36,568 nucleotides of DNA from an uncultured Pelagibacteraceae bacterium. Its GTDB lineage: Bacteria; Pseudomonadota; Alphaproteobacteria; Pelagibacterales; Pelagibacteraceae. Below are positions 19,462 to 29,028 of this stretch, in pieces. A program made the translations under genes and the position numbers. Under the pieces are notes generated by a model. The model was given only the letters and a program-made list of their open reading frames with translations. It did no database searches and was not told where the DNA came from. Each line of letters opens with the position of its first letter. The first letter of the stretch is position 1. The stretch is taken from assembly GCA_902580535.1 (NCBI GenBank), contig CACHKZ010000005.1, forward strand, positions 1-36,568. The letters are read 5' to 3'.

Positions 19462-20502
19462 ATGAATAAAAATTTATTATCAAGATTAGATGAGGGTCCC
19501 GTTATATTCGCAGAGGGATATTTATTTGCGATGGAAAGGAGAGGATATCTTTCTGCAGGTCCATTTGTGCCAGAAGTAGTTTTAGAGCATCCAGATGTAG
19601 TTACACAATTACATAGAGAATTTATTAGAGCTGGTTCAGATATTGTTCAAGCTTTCACCTATTATGGACATAGAGAGAAATTAAGAATTATTGGAAAAGA
19701 ACATTTGCTAGAGCCGATGCAAAAAAATGCACTTAAAATTGCAAAGGATGCTGCGAAAGAATTTAAAGATTTAGACTTAATGGTTTGTGGAGATGTTGCT
19801 AATACAAATATTTTTGATCCAAAAGACAAAAACTCATTCAAAGAATGTCAAAAGATGTACGAAGAGCAAGTGCTTTGGGCCAAAGAGGCAGGAGTTGACT
19901 TTGTAGTTGCAGAAACAATTAATTGGGTAGATGAAATGAAGATAGCTTTAAAAGCAATTAAGGATGAAGGTTTGATTGCAGTTGCCAATTATGCAATACC
20001 TCGTGGTGATTTGACAAGAGATGGCCACACTGCTGAAGACGCATGTAAAATAATTGAAGATCTTGGTGCTGATGTTGTTGGTTTGAATTGTTATAGAGGT
20101 CCAGAAATGACCATGAAACTTTTAAAAAAAATAAGAAAAAAAGTTTCCTGTCATGTTGCAGGTCTTCCTGTTCCATATAGAACAACAGAGGAAGAACCAG
20201 GATTTTTGAATCAGACAGATCACGGATGTGACTGCATTCCTGGAGGAAATGCATTCCCTGTTGCTTTAGATAATTTATATTGTAACAGATTTGAAATGGC
20301 TGAATTTGCAAAAGAATGTCTTAAAGAAAAAATTAATTTAATCGGTATTTGTTGTGGTGCTGAAGCTCATCATGTTAGAGAAATGGCTGTTGCGGTTGGT
20401 AAAAAACCAATTGCCATGAAGTACATGCCAGATATGACTAAACATTTTCACCATGGGACAGACAAGACATTGAAAGACGTCAATAAAGAAATAAAATACT
20501 AA
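19462..20502 (+). CDS. Betaine-homocysteine S-methyltransferase-like protein (homocysteine S-methyltransferase family)
   Basis: GADVVGLNCY and IGICCGAEAHHVREM zinc-Cys motifs; next to betaine-type transporter and DMGDH. Confidence 0.88.
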   Translation: MNKNLLSRLDEGPVIFAEGYLFAMERRGYLSAGPFVPEVVLEHPDVVTQLHREFIRAGSDIVQAFTYYGHREKLRIIGKEHLLEPMQKNALKIAKDAAKEFKDLDLMVCGDVANTNIFDPKDKNSFKECQKMYEEQVLWAKEAGVDFVVAETINWVDEMKIALKAIKDEGLIAVANYAIPRGDLTRDGHTAEDACKIIEDLGADVVGLNCYRGPEMTMKLLKKIRKKVSCHVAGLPVPYRTTEEEPGFLNQTDHGCDCIPGGNAFPVALDNLYCNRFEMAEFAKECLKEKINLIGICCGAEAHHVREMAVAVGKKPIAMKYMPDMTKHFHHGTDKTLKDVNKEIKY

Positions 20503-20503
20503 C

Positions 20504-22909
20504 ATGCAAAATCATGCAAAAGTAGTCATCATAGGTGGCGGCGTAGTAGGCTGTTCCATTCTTTATCATTTATCAAAGTTTGGTTTAAAAGATTGTATTC
20601 TTCTTGAAAGAAATGAACTCACATCTGGATCCTCTTGGCATGCAGCTGGAAATGTACATGTGATTTCATCTGACCCAAATATTTCTAGAATGATGGCTTA
20701 TACAATCGGATTGTACAAAGAAATTGAAAAAGAGTCTGGCCATTCAGTTGGATTCAAATCAAGTGGGGGATTTTATTTGGCTTCAAATGATGTTTGGGCG
20801 GATTATTTAAAAAGAGAGAGGTCTAAAGCAAGATATATGGGTCTTGACCAAGAGTTTGTTTCTTTAGAGGAAGTAAAAAAGAAAAATCCTTTAATTGATC
20901 CATCAAGATACCTTCTAGCATTGTGGGATCCAATTGATGGGGAAGTAGACCCATCAGGTGTGACTTATGCTTTTGCTAAAGCAGCAAAAGTTCATGGTGG
21001 AAAATATTATACACATACAGTTGTAAAAGACACAAAACAAAAAGAGGATGGAAGTTGGGATGTGATAACTGACAAGGGCAATATAAAAGCTGAAATAGTT
21101 ATTAACGCTGGAGGTTTATGGGCAAGAGAAGTTGGACAGCTTGCAGGAATTAATCTTCCAGTTCAACCAATGGAGCATCACTACTTAATTACTGAAGCTA
21201 TTCCAGAAATTGAAGCAATGGGCGATCAAAGAATTCCTATTGGAACTGATTTTGAAGGTAACATTTATTTTAGACAAGAAGGAAAAGGAATGCTTCTTGG
21301 AACTTATGAACCAAAATCAACACCATGGAAGGTTGAAGGAACACCGATGAATTTTGGTCATGAGTTACTAGAACCAAAATTAGATAATATACAAGACAGA
21401 TTAGCAATAGGTTTTGAAAGAATGCCAGCATTAGAAAAAGCAGGAATTAAAAATATTGTAAATGGGCCTTTTACTTTTGGACCTGATGGATCACCATTAA
21501 TTGGTCCCGTTCCCGGAATGAAAAATTATTGGGTAGCAGTGGGTGTAATGGCTGGTTTTTGTCAAGGAGGAGGAGTTGGAAAATGTATTGCTGAATGGAT
21601 AATTGACGGAGAACCATCAATAGATGTTTGGGCAATGGATGTTGCAAGATTTGGAGATTATGCATCACCTCAATACGGAACAATTAAATCTTCTGAAAAT
21701 TATGAACGAAGATTTATTATGACATTTCCAAATGAAACTTTACCAAAAGGAAGAAAACAAAAAACAACAGCTCTTTATGACCGGTTTGTAGATCAAGGTG
21801 CAGTTATGGGAGATAGCTTTGGTTTGGAAAATGTTTTGTGGTTTGCGAATGATAAAAAAGATGCATACGAAGAGCCAACTATAAAAAGATCTAGATCGCA
21901 TAATTATGTCTCCAAAGAAGTTATTAATGTAAGAGAAAATGTTGGTTTTATTGAAGTTGCTAATTTTTCAAAACATCAATTTAAAGGAAAAGATGCAAGA
22001 AAATTTTTAGATCATATTATGGCAGGTAAGCTTCCAAATCCTGGAAGAATATCGTTATCTCCAATGTTATCTTATAGAGGAAAATTATGTGGCGATCTTA
22101 CAGTTTCATGCCTTGATGAAAACGAATTTATGGTTTTTGGTTCAGGTGCAGCTCAAGAAATGCATAGACGTTGGTTTGAAAGCCATTTAGATAAATTTAA
22201 TGTTGAATATAAAAATAGATCAGATGAATTTCATGGAATATCTATAGCAGGACCTAATTCGAGAAAAGTTTTAGAAAAAATAGTTAGAGACGATGTATCT
22301 AATGAAAAATTTAGATTTAGAGATTCAAGAAGAATGTTTGTTGGAGGTGTTCCGGCAATTATAAACCGAATTTCATTCACGGGTGAACTTGGTTATGAAA
22401 TATATGTTGCGCCACATTTCCAAATTAAACTTTATGAGGAGTTAATGGAGGCGGGAAAAGAATTTGGTATTAAACCTTTTGGTGGAAGAGCTTTAATGTC
22501 TATGAGACTAGAGAAAAATTGGGGTGCGTGGACTTTAGACTATCGACCTGATTTTACTGCTAAAGAAACTGGATTAGAAAGTTTCATTAATTGGAACAAA
22601 GAATTTATTGGTAAAGAAAAAGCTAAACAAGACAATAGCTCGAATAGATTAGTACCTTTAATAATTCAAACAAACGACATAGATGTCACAAACAATGAAG
22701 CAGTAATGAAGGGAGATAATAGCATTGGGTATATAACTTCAGGTGGATTTGCTCATTTTGTAAATAAAAGTGTTGCTTTTTCATATCTAGATCAAAAAAA
22801 TTTATCATCTGAAGATGGAATACAAGTAGAAATTAATGGTGATTTATTCAATTGTTCAATTATCAAAGAACCACTTTATGATCCAAGTGGAGAAAAAATG
22901 AGAGGGTAA
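20504..22909 (+). CDS. Dimethylglycine dehydrogenase-type FAD oxidoreductase fused to GcvT domain (paralog 1)
   Basis: VVIIGGGVVGCSILYHLSKFGLKDCILLERNELTSGSSWHAAG; C-terminal GcvT-fold domain. Confidence 0.9.
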   Translation: MQNHAKVVIIGGGVVGCSILYHLSKFGLKDCILLERNELTSGSSWHAAGNVHVISSDPNISRMMAYTIGLYKEIEKESGHSVGFKSSGGFYLASNDVWADYLKRERSKARYMGLDQEFVSLEEVKKKNPLIDPSRYLLALWDPIDGEVDPSGVTYAFAKAAKVHGGKYYTHTVVKDTKQKEDGSWDVITDKGNIKAEIVINAGGLWAREVGQLAGINLPVQPMEHHYLITEAIPEIEAMGDQRIPIGTDFEGNIYFRQEGKGMLLGTYEPKSTPWKVEGTPMNFGHELLEPKLDNIQDRLAIGFERMPALEKAGIKNIVNGPFTFGPDGSPLIGPVPGMKNYWVAVGVMAGFCQGGGVGKCIAEWIIDGEPSIDVWAMDVARFGDYASPQYGTIKSSENYERRFIMTFPNETLPKGRKQKTTALYDRFVDQGAVMGDSFGLENVLWFANDKKDAYEEPTIKRSRSHNYVSKEVINVRENVGFIEVANFSKHQFKGKDARKFLDHIMAGKLPNPGRISLSPMLSYRGKLCGDLTVSCLDENEFMVFGSGAAQEMHRRWFESHLDKFNVEYKNRSDEFHGISIAGPNSRKVLEKIVRDDVSNEKFRFRDSRRMFVGGVPAIINRISFTGELGYEIYVAPHFQIKLYEELMEAGKEFGIKPFGGRALMSMRLEKNWGAWTLDYRPDFTAKETGLESFINWNKEFIGKEKAKQDNSSNRLVPLIIQTNDIDVTNNEAVMKGDNSIGYITSGGFAHFVNKSVAFSYLDQKNLSSEDGIQVEINGDLFNCSIIKEPLYDPSGEKMRG

Positions 22910-23538
22910 TGGCCCAAAAGGATGTAGGTAACAAAGTTCCAATTTATAAATTAAAAGAAACAAAAGAGGTCATGGATTTTTATGACGAATGGGGTCTGGA
23001 CAATAAATATGATAAAGATATGGTTGAATGGAATTATACTGGTCCAAAGGAAACAGTAGAAGTTTTCAACAAATATCAAAAAGATAAAGATATTAATATT
23101 TATGATGCTGGATGTGGAACTGGATTGGTTGGTGTTGAATTAAGAAAGTATGGTTTCACTAATTTTTTTGGCGCCGATCTATCCCAAAAACTTTTAGATT
23201 TAGTTCCAAACAATCTTTATAAAAAATTAGATAAAGTTGATTTAAACAAACCAATAAATGAAAAGGATGATCAATATGATGCTTTAATGTGCGTGGGTAC
23301 ATTTACTTTTGGACATGTAAAACCACCTGCGTTAGATGAGTTTATTAGAATTACTAAAAATAAAGGTCTAATTTGTTTCACTATTAATGAGGGAATATAT
23401 GAGGAATATGGATTTGATAAAAAAATTAAACAATTAAAAAATGAAAATAAATGGAAAGAAATAGAGTTTTTTAAATCTGATTATATTGCTAGTAAAGATG
23501 TAAATGCATGGCTTGGTCTATATGAAGTGACAAAATAA
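22909..23538 (+). CDS. Class I SAM-dependent methyltransferase
   Basis: NIYDAGCGTGLVGVELRKYGFTNFFGADLS motif I/II; 1-nt overlap with upstream gene. Confidence 0.88.
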   Translation: MAQKDVGNKVPIYKLKETKEVMDFYDEWGLDNKYDKDMVEWNYTGPKETVEVFNKYQKDKDINIYDAGCGTGLVGVELRKYGFTNFFGADLSQKLLDLVPNNLYKKLDKVDLNKPINEKDDQYDALMCVGTFTFGHVKPPALDEFIRITKNKGLICFTINEGIYEEYGFDKKIKQLKNENKWKEIEFFKSDYIASKDVNAWLGLYEVTK

Positions 23539-23539
23539 A

Positions 23540-24715
23540 ATGTCAGCAATTTATAAAATTATAGATAAAAAAAAATTAGATATAGTTAAGAGACCAATTT
23601 CTAAAGCCCATGGACTTCCCAACGAATGTTATACAAGTAAAGATTACACTTTAATAGAACGAGAGAAAATATTTGAAAATAAATGGACTGTAATAGGAGT
23701 AGCAAGTTCTTTGCCAAATATCGGCGATGTAAAACCATTTAACTTATTAGGTCTGCCATTATTTTTAGTGAGGAATAAAAAAAATCAAATTAAAGTTTTT
23801 CACAACGTCTGTAGTCACAGAGGAGTAAAGTTAGTAAACAAAAAAGGTAATATTAGAAATGTCATTAGATGTCCTTATCATTCATGGTCATACACATCAG
23901 ATGGAAAGCTAATTGCAACACCTCATATAGGTGGGATGAACCAACATAGTAGCCCAAAATTTAAAAAAAATAAAAACAATTTAAAAGAAATAAGATCATG
24001 TGTTTGGTTAGATTTAATTTTTATTAATATTAGTAACAACGAAATTCCATTTGAAAAATATATTAAACCCTTAAGTGATAGGTGGGCTAAATTTTGGAAA
24101 AAAAAAGATAGAAAATTAATTAATCATGCAAATGATTTTGGTTATTTTAAAATAAATGCAAAATGTAATTGGAAATTTGCAATTGAAAATTATTGTGAAA
24201 GTTATCATTTGCCATGGGTTCATCCAGGTTTAAATTCTTATTCAAAAATTGAAGATCACTATCATATTCAAGGATTACCAAACCGCTTTGCAGGCCAAGG
24301 CACAGTTGTTTATAATCCAAAATTTAAAGGTAAGAAAAAATTTCCTTGCTTTCCCAACTGGCCCAAAGAAAAAGAAAATATTGCAGAGTATGTGGCTTTG
24401 TTTCCCAATGTTATGTTAGGTATACATAAAGATCATTTCTACGCATATTGGTTAGAACCCATTAGTCATAAAAAAACTTTAGAGCACATGGAAATATATT
24501 ATGTAGGTGAAAAAGCTGCAAAATCATTAGAATTTAAATCATTAAGAAAACAAAATCATAAATTGTGGGAAGATATTCAAAAAGAAGATGTTGGTATAAT
24601 TCAAAGAATGCAATTAGGCCGCAACTCACATGCATATAATGGTGGAAATTTTTCTCCTGATATGGATAATCCAACACATCAATTTCACAAGTGGGTGGCA
24701 ACTCACATTGTGTAG
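23540..24715 (+). CDS. Rieske non-haem iron oxygenase, alpha-subunit type
   Basis: CSHRG...CPYHSW Rieske ligands and NWKFAIENYCESYHLPWVHPGL iron-site motif. Confidence 0.92.
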   Translation: MSAIYKIIDKKKLDIVKRPISKAHGLPNECYTSKDYTLIEREKIFENKWTVIGVASSLPNIGDVKPFNLLGLPLFLVRNKKNQIKVFHNVCSHRGVKLVNKKGNIRNVIRCPYHSWSYTSDGKLIATPHIGGMNQHSSPKFKKNKNNLKEIRSCVWLDLIFINISNNEIPFEKYIKPLSDRWAKFWKKKDRKLINHANDFGYFKINAKCNWKFAIENYCESYHLPWVHPGLNSYSKIEDHYHIQGLPNRFAGQGTVVYNPKFKGKKKFPCFPNWPKEKENIAEYVALFPNVMLGIHKDHFYAYWLEPISHKKTLEHMEIYYVGEKAAKSLEFKSLRKQNHKLWEDIQKEDVGIIQRMQLGRNSHAYNGGNFSPDMDNPTHQFHKWVATHIV

Positions 24716-24729
24716 AAAGTGCGAAATAT

Positions 24730-25170
24730 ATGTACAGACCTTTACCAGATGCATTAACAATAAAAAGTTCACCAATCGAAGGTTTGGGATTATTCGCAAC
24801 CAAAGAAATTAAAGCTAATACTTTTATCGGAATTACTCACATAAGAGATGAGCAGTTTGAAAATAAATATATAAGAACTCCATTAGGTGGTTTTTATAAT
24901 CATTCTGACAATCCTACAGTTCAAAGAATGGTATCAAATATTTTACCTACATTAAAATTTGGTGATCCAATTGATCCTACCGCAAAAGCAAAAAAATTTA
25001 ACGAAAATGATGATAACTTAGAAAATATGTATTATAATTTAAGAGAGAAACCAGACGCAAAATATTTTTTTATGGTTTCAATAAAAGATTTGAAACCTGG
25101 AGATGAACTTTGTGCAAATTATAATTTATACACCTATCCAAAAACAGGAGTTGGTGTACAGATGTTATAG
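24730..25170 (+). CDS. SET-domain protein
   Basis: GLGLFATKEIKANTFIG...GGFYNHSDNPT...LKPGDELCANYNLY; ATG 24730 after the Rieske stop preferred over 24691. Confidence 0.85.
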   Translation: MYRPLPDALTIKSSPIEGLGLFATKEIKANTFIGITHIRDEQFENKYIRTPLGGFYNHSDNPTVQRMVSNILPTLKFGDPIDPTAKAKKFNENDDNLENMYYNLREKPDAKYFFMVSIKDLKPGDELCANYNLYTYPKTGVGVQML

Positions 25171-25172
25171 GG

Positions 25173-26408
25173 ATGAAGTTTAACAGAAAAATTCTTTCAG
25201 AAAACCAACCAATTAAGAAATATATTTCAAAAAAAAGATTAAGAGAAGATGAAATAGATTTTGACGAACTTAGATCTTATAGACTTGACAGATTAAGAAA
25301 TGAATTAAAGAAAAATAATATAGAGGCATGTATTTTATTTGATCCGGTAAATGTAAGGTATGCATTAGATACTGTAAATATGAGTGTTTATAATATGCAT
25401 AATCTTACAAGATATTGTTTTATCCCTGTTGATGGTCCAACAATATTATATGAATATTTTAATTGTGAAATATTATCTAAAGGTCTCAATTTAATAGATG
25501 AAATAAGACCAGCAATTACTTGGGATTATTTTAGCAATGGCGACCAATCAGAATTACAACTTAAAAAATGGGTCAATGAAGTAAATGATTTATCTAATTC
25601 TTATTTTAAAAGTAAAAAAATCGCAATTGATGTAATCAATGGTCCAGCCGTAAATGAACTAAATAAAAAAGGCATTCAAGTTTTAGAAGCTAAAAAAATA
25701 CTTGAACAGGCAAGAGTAATTAAATCATCTGAAGAAATTAAATGTATGCGAGCAGCTTTAGATGTTGCTGATATTGGAATAATTAAAATGAGAGATTACT
25801 TGAAATCAGGAATTACTGAGGATGAGTTATGGTCTATTTTACATAAAACAAACATTGAAAATGGTGGGGAGTGGATAGAATGTAGAATATTATCGTCAGG
25901 CTCTAGAACTAATCCTTGGATGCAAGAAAGTAGTAATAAGATTATTCAAGATAAAGAAATCGTATCGTTTGATACAGATATGGTAGGCCCTTATGGATAT
26001 TGTGCAGATATTTCTAGAGCTTTTGTTTGTGGAAATAAATTTAACGAACATCAAAAAAAAATTTATTTAACAGCAGTTGAGCAAATTGACTATAATTCAA
26101 GATTAATTAAAGATGGAGTATCATTTAGAGAATTTACTGAAAAGGCATGGATACTTCCTGAAAAATATTACGGAAATAGATATTCAGTCATGCTTCATGG
26201 AATAGGTTTATGTGATGAGTGGCCAGCAATTAGATATCCGACTGATGGTGGAGAAAGAGGTGGTATGTTTCAAAAAAATATGACAATTACTCTAGAAAGT
26301 TATATCGGAGAAGTTGGAGGGAATGAGGGAGTGAAATTAGAACAACAATATTTGGTTGGCGAAAATGGATTAGAATTAATGTCTCATCATCCTTTAGAAC
26401 AAATTTAA
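25173..26408 (+). CDS. M24-family metallohydrolase, DddP-like
   Basis: FDPVNVRYALDTVNMSVYNMHN, ENGGEWIECRILSSGSRTNPWMQE, IVSFDTDMVGPYGYCADISRAF, MLHGIGLCDEWPAIRYP: M24 core with resemblance to remembered DddP motifs. Confidence 0.85.
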   Translation: MKFNRKILSENQPIKKYISKKRLREDEIDFDELRSYRLDRLRNELKKNNIEACILFDPVNVRYALDTVNMSVYNMHNLTRYCFIPVDGPTILYEYFNCEILSKGLNLIDEIRPAITWDYFSNGDQSELQLKKWVNEVNDLSNSYFKSKKIAIDVINGPAVNELNKKGIQVLEAKKILEQARVIKSSEEIKCMRAALDVADIGIIKMRDYLKSGITEDELWSILHKTNIENGGEWIECRILSSGSRTNPWMQESSNKIIQDKEIVSFDTDMVGPYGYCADISRAFVCGNKFNEHQKKIYLTAVEQIDYNSRLIKDGVSFREFTEKAWILPEKYYGNRYSVMLHGIGLCDEWPAIRYPTDGGERGGMFQKNMTITLESYIGEVGGNEGVKLEQQYLVGENGLELMSHHPLEQI

Positions 26409-26815
26409 TGAAAATAATTTTAATTATGGGTTTGCCCGGAGCTGGCAAAACAACATTGGCAGAAGAACTTGCTCCAAAACTTAAGGCAAAAAGATTAAAT
26501 GCTGACGAAGTTAGAAAAGAAGCAAATGATTGGGATTTTTCTGAAGAGGGTAGAAAAAGACAAGCTAAAAGAATGGCAGACTTTGCTTTGAAGCTGAAAA
26601 ATCAAGGAAATTATGTTGTGGCAGATTTTATTTGCCCAACACCAGCAGCAAGAAGTTTATTCCCAGCAGATTTTGTTATTTGGGTAGATACGATTAAAGA
26701 AGGAAGGTTTGACGATACTAATCAAATGTTTGTTAAACCTGAAAAATATGATTTTCATGTAACTACTCAAGATGCTAAGGTTTGGGCAGATAAAATAATT
26801 AAGGAGATATCATAA
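26408..26815 (+). CDS. Adenylylsulfate kinase-like P-loop kinase (short)
   Basis: GLPGAGKTTLAEELAPKLKAKRLNADEVRKE Walker A; CysC-like but only 135 aa. Confidence 0.75.
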   Translation: MKIILIMGLPGAGKTTLAEELAPKLKAKRLNADEVRKEANDWDFSEEGRKRQAKRMADFALKLKNQGNYVVADFICPTPAARSLFPADFVIWVDTIKEGRFDDTNQMFVKPEKYDFHVTTQDAKVWADKIIKEIS

Positions 26816-27189
26816 TGAGTTATGAATGGGATAATAAAAAACCAACAGCACAAATGCTTGGAAGATGGCAGCCTTTTCATGAGGGTCACTATACTTTATT
26901 TAAAGAGATCATCAAAAAGACTGGTCAAGTGTGCATTCAAATTAGAGACGTACAAGGGGTTGATGATAATCCATTCGATTTTGAAACAGTAAAAAAAAAT
27001 ATTGAAAACAAATTAAATCCTGAATTTGAAGGAAGATTTAAAATAATGATGGTGCCAAATATTACAAATATTTGTTATGGGAGAGGAGTTGGCTACAAAA
27101 TTGAGGAGATAGTATTATCTGAAGAGATACAAAAAATTTCTGCTACAAAAATTAGAGCTAAAATGCGTGAAGATGGTGAGTTAAAATAA
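26815..27189 (+). CDS. HxGH-type nucleotidyltransferase-like protein (short)
   Basis: GRWQPFHEGHYTLF (HxGH) and KISATKIRAKM (ISxTxIR-like) nucleotidyltransferase signatures; 124 aa. Confidence 0.8.
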   Translation: MSYEWDNKKPTAQMLGRWQPFHEGHYTLFKEIIKKTGQVCIQIRDVQGVDDNPFDFETVKKNIENKLNPEFEGRFKIMMVPNITNICYGRGVGYKIEEIVLSEEIQKISATKIRAKMREDGELK

Positions 27190-27196
27190 CTTCAAT

Positions 27197-27970
27197 ATGA
27201 ATGTAAAAACAAAAAAATTAGGAAACGGAATTACAAATGTAATAATTAATGATCCTAAAACTTATAATTCATTGTCATTTAAAACTTTAAAAGATCTTTT
27301 GAATACTTTTAATAGATTAGATAAGGATGATGATACAAGAGTAATAATATTAGAGGGATCAGGCAAAGGATTCAGTGCTGGTCATAATCTTAAAGAGGTT
27401 GGTGGAATTAAAAATAGATCAAATCACTTAAAATTATTTAATCTTTGCTCAAAATTAATGATGAAAATTGTTGAAGGAAAGAAACCTGTTATTGCAAAAG
27501 TGCATGGTGCAGCTTATGCAGCTGGATGTCAGTTAGCTGCAAGTTGTGACCTAGCTTACAGTACATCAAATGCCACCTTTGCAACACCAGGAGTAAATAT
27601 TGGACTTTTTTGCAGTACTCCAATGGTTGCTGTAAGTAGAAAAGTAACTCGTAAAATCATGATGAAGATGCTTCTGACTGGAGATCCAATAAATGCAAAA
27701 TACGCTAAAGAAATTGGTTTGATTAATGATTGTTTTTCAAACAAAAAACTAAATACAGAAGTTTTAAAAATTGCAAAAAAAATTTCATCAAAATCAAATT
27801 TAACAATTAAAATTGGAAAACAAGCATTTTATAAACAATTAGAGATGCCACTAGGAGATGCTTATAAGTTTACAAGTAAAATGATGACTGTAAATATGGC
27901 TTCGCAAGATGCAAAAGAGGGAATATCAGCTTTTTTACAAAAAAGAAAACCTAGTTGGAAAAATAAATAA
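27197..27970 (+). CDS. Enoyl-CoA hydratase/isomerase family protein
   Basis: GSGKGFSAGHNLKEV and HGAAYAAGCQLAASCDLAYST crotonase motifs. Confidence 0.92.
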   Translation: MNVKTKKLGNGITNVIINDPKTYNSLSFKTLKDLLNTFNRLDKDDDTRVIILEGSGKGFSAGHNLKEVGGIKNRSNHLKLFNLCSKLMMKIVEGKKPVIAKVHGAAYAAGCQLAASCDLAYSTSNATFATPGVNIGLFCSTPMVAVSRKVTRKIMMKMLLTGDPINAKYAKEIGLINDCFSNKKLNTEVLKIAKKISSKSNLTIKIGKQAFYKQLEMPLGDAYKFTSKMMTVNMASQDAKEGISAFLQKRKPSWKNK

Positions 27971-27991
27971 TAGTTATTCAGAAAGAAAATA

Positions 27992-28459
27992 ATGAACGAT
28001 AATGAAATTAAATCTATTTTAAGAAAATCAAAAACCATAGCTATGATTGGAGTGAGCTCCGAAAAAAAAGGAGAGGATAGAAAAAATCTTAAGAGAAAAC
28101 CAGCAAATGTTGTTATGAAATATATGCAAAACTTTGGTTATAAAGTAATTCCTATTAACCCTTTTGCAGTTGGTGAGATTGTAAATGGGGAACAAATGAT
28201 CGAAAGTTTAGATAAAATAAAGGAAGAAATAGATATAGTTGATGTTTTTAGACCCTCAAAAGAGGCTGAAGAAATTGCAAAAGAAGCAATTAAAAAAGGA
28301 ACAAAAGTTTTATGGTTACAATATGGAATTCACAGTGATGAGGCAAAAGTTTTAGCAGATAAAGAGAATATCCAATTTATTTCCAATAGATGTATTAAAC
28401 AGGAGTATCAAAAACTTTTTCAAAAATCTAATCCAGTTTTTCCAGTCCTTAAAGATTAA
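27992..28459 (+). CDS. CoA-binding-domain protein (YccU-like)
   Basis: KTIAMIGVSSEKKGEDRKNLKRKPANVVMKYMQNFGYKVIPINPFAVGEIVNGEQ. Confidence 0.88.
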   Translation: MNDNEIKSILRKSKTIAMIGVSSEKKGEDRKNLKRKPANVVMKYMQNFGYKVIPINPFAVGEIVNGEQMIESLDKIKEEIDIVDVFRPSKEAEEIAKEAIKKGTKVLWLQYGIHSDEAKVLADKENIQFISNRCIKQEYQKLFQKSNPVFPVLKD

Positions 28460-29028
28460 TGAAAAAAGTATTTTTGGTATATGGTCACTACAACGAAAAA
28501 TCTTTTAATTCTGCTATAAAAGATAATTTCATAAAATCTGCTAAAGAAAATGGTCATTTAGTTGAATGTGTAGATTTATATAAAGAAAAATTTGATCCAG
28601 TATATGCTGGTGAAAATGCTGATGATATTGTCTTGGATCACAGAAGAAAAATTGATGATTCTGATTTAATTGTTCTAGTTGCTCCTATATGGAATTATAG
28701 AATGCCTGCTATTGTAGAAGGTTGGATTGATAAGGTTTTAGCGCCACCTTGGGCTTTTTCATTTAAGAAACTTTTTGGTAATTATGGATATGCTGTTGGG
28801 AAGCTAAAAAGCAAAAAGGCTTTGATTTTTTGCACATATGGTTCACCCAGATTCTCAATTTCAGATTTTTTTTTAAATTTACCCCTTAGAAGAATTAAAA
28901 AAGGTATTTTTAATAAGTGTGGTATTTATGACATTACCTATAAACGATATTTTGCTGTACCATTTGTATCAAATGAAAAAAGAATTGAGTTTTTGGAAGA
29001 TGTTAAAAATACAGCCAGACATTTATAG
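28459..29028 (+). CDS. Flavodoxin-fold NAD(P)H oxidoreductase (NQO/MdaB-like)
   Basis: VFLVYGHYNEKSFNSAI, DLYKEKFDPV, VAPIWNYRMPAIVEGWIDKVLAPPWAF. Confidence 0.88.
   Translation: MKKVFLVYGHYNEKSFNSAIKDNFIKSAKENGHLVECVDLYKEKFDPVYAGENADDIVLDHRRKIDDSDLIVLVAPIWNYRMPAIVEGWIDKVLAPPWAFSFKKLFGNYGYAVGKLKSKKALIFCTYGSPRFSISDFFLNLPLRRIKKGIFNKCGIYDITYKRYFAVPFVSNEKRIEFLEDVKNTARHL

Noticed and set aside
25173-26408. Creatinase assignment (would make sarcosine for SoxBDAG)
   Set aside because: M24 metal-ligand residues appear intact, whereas creatinase has lost them; DddP-like or peptidase-like is more likely
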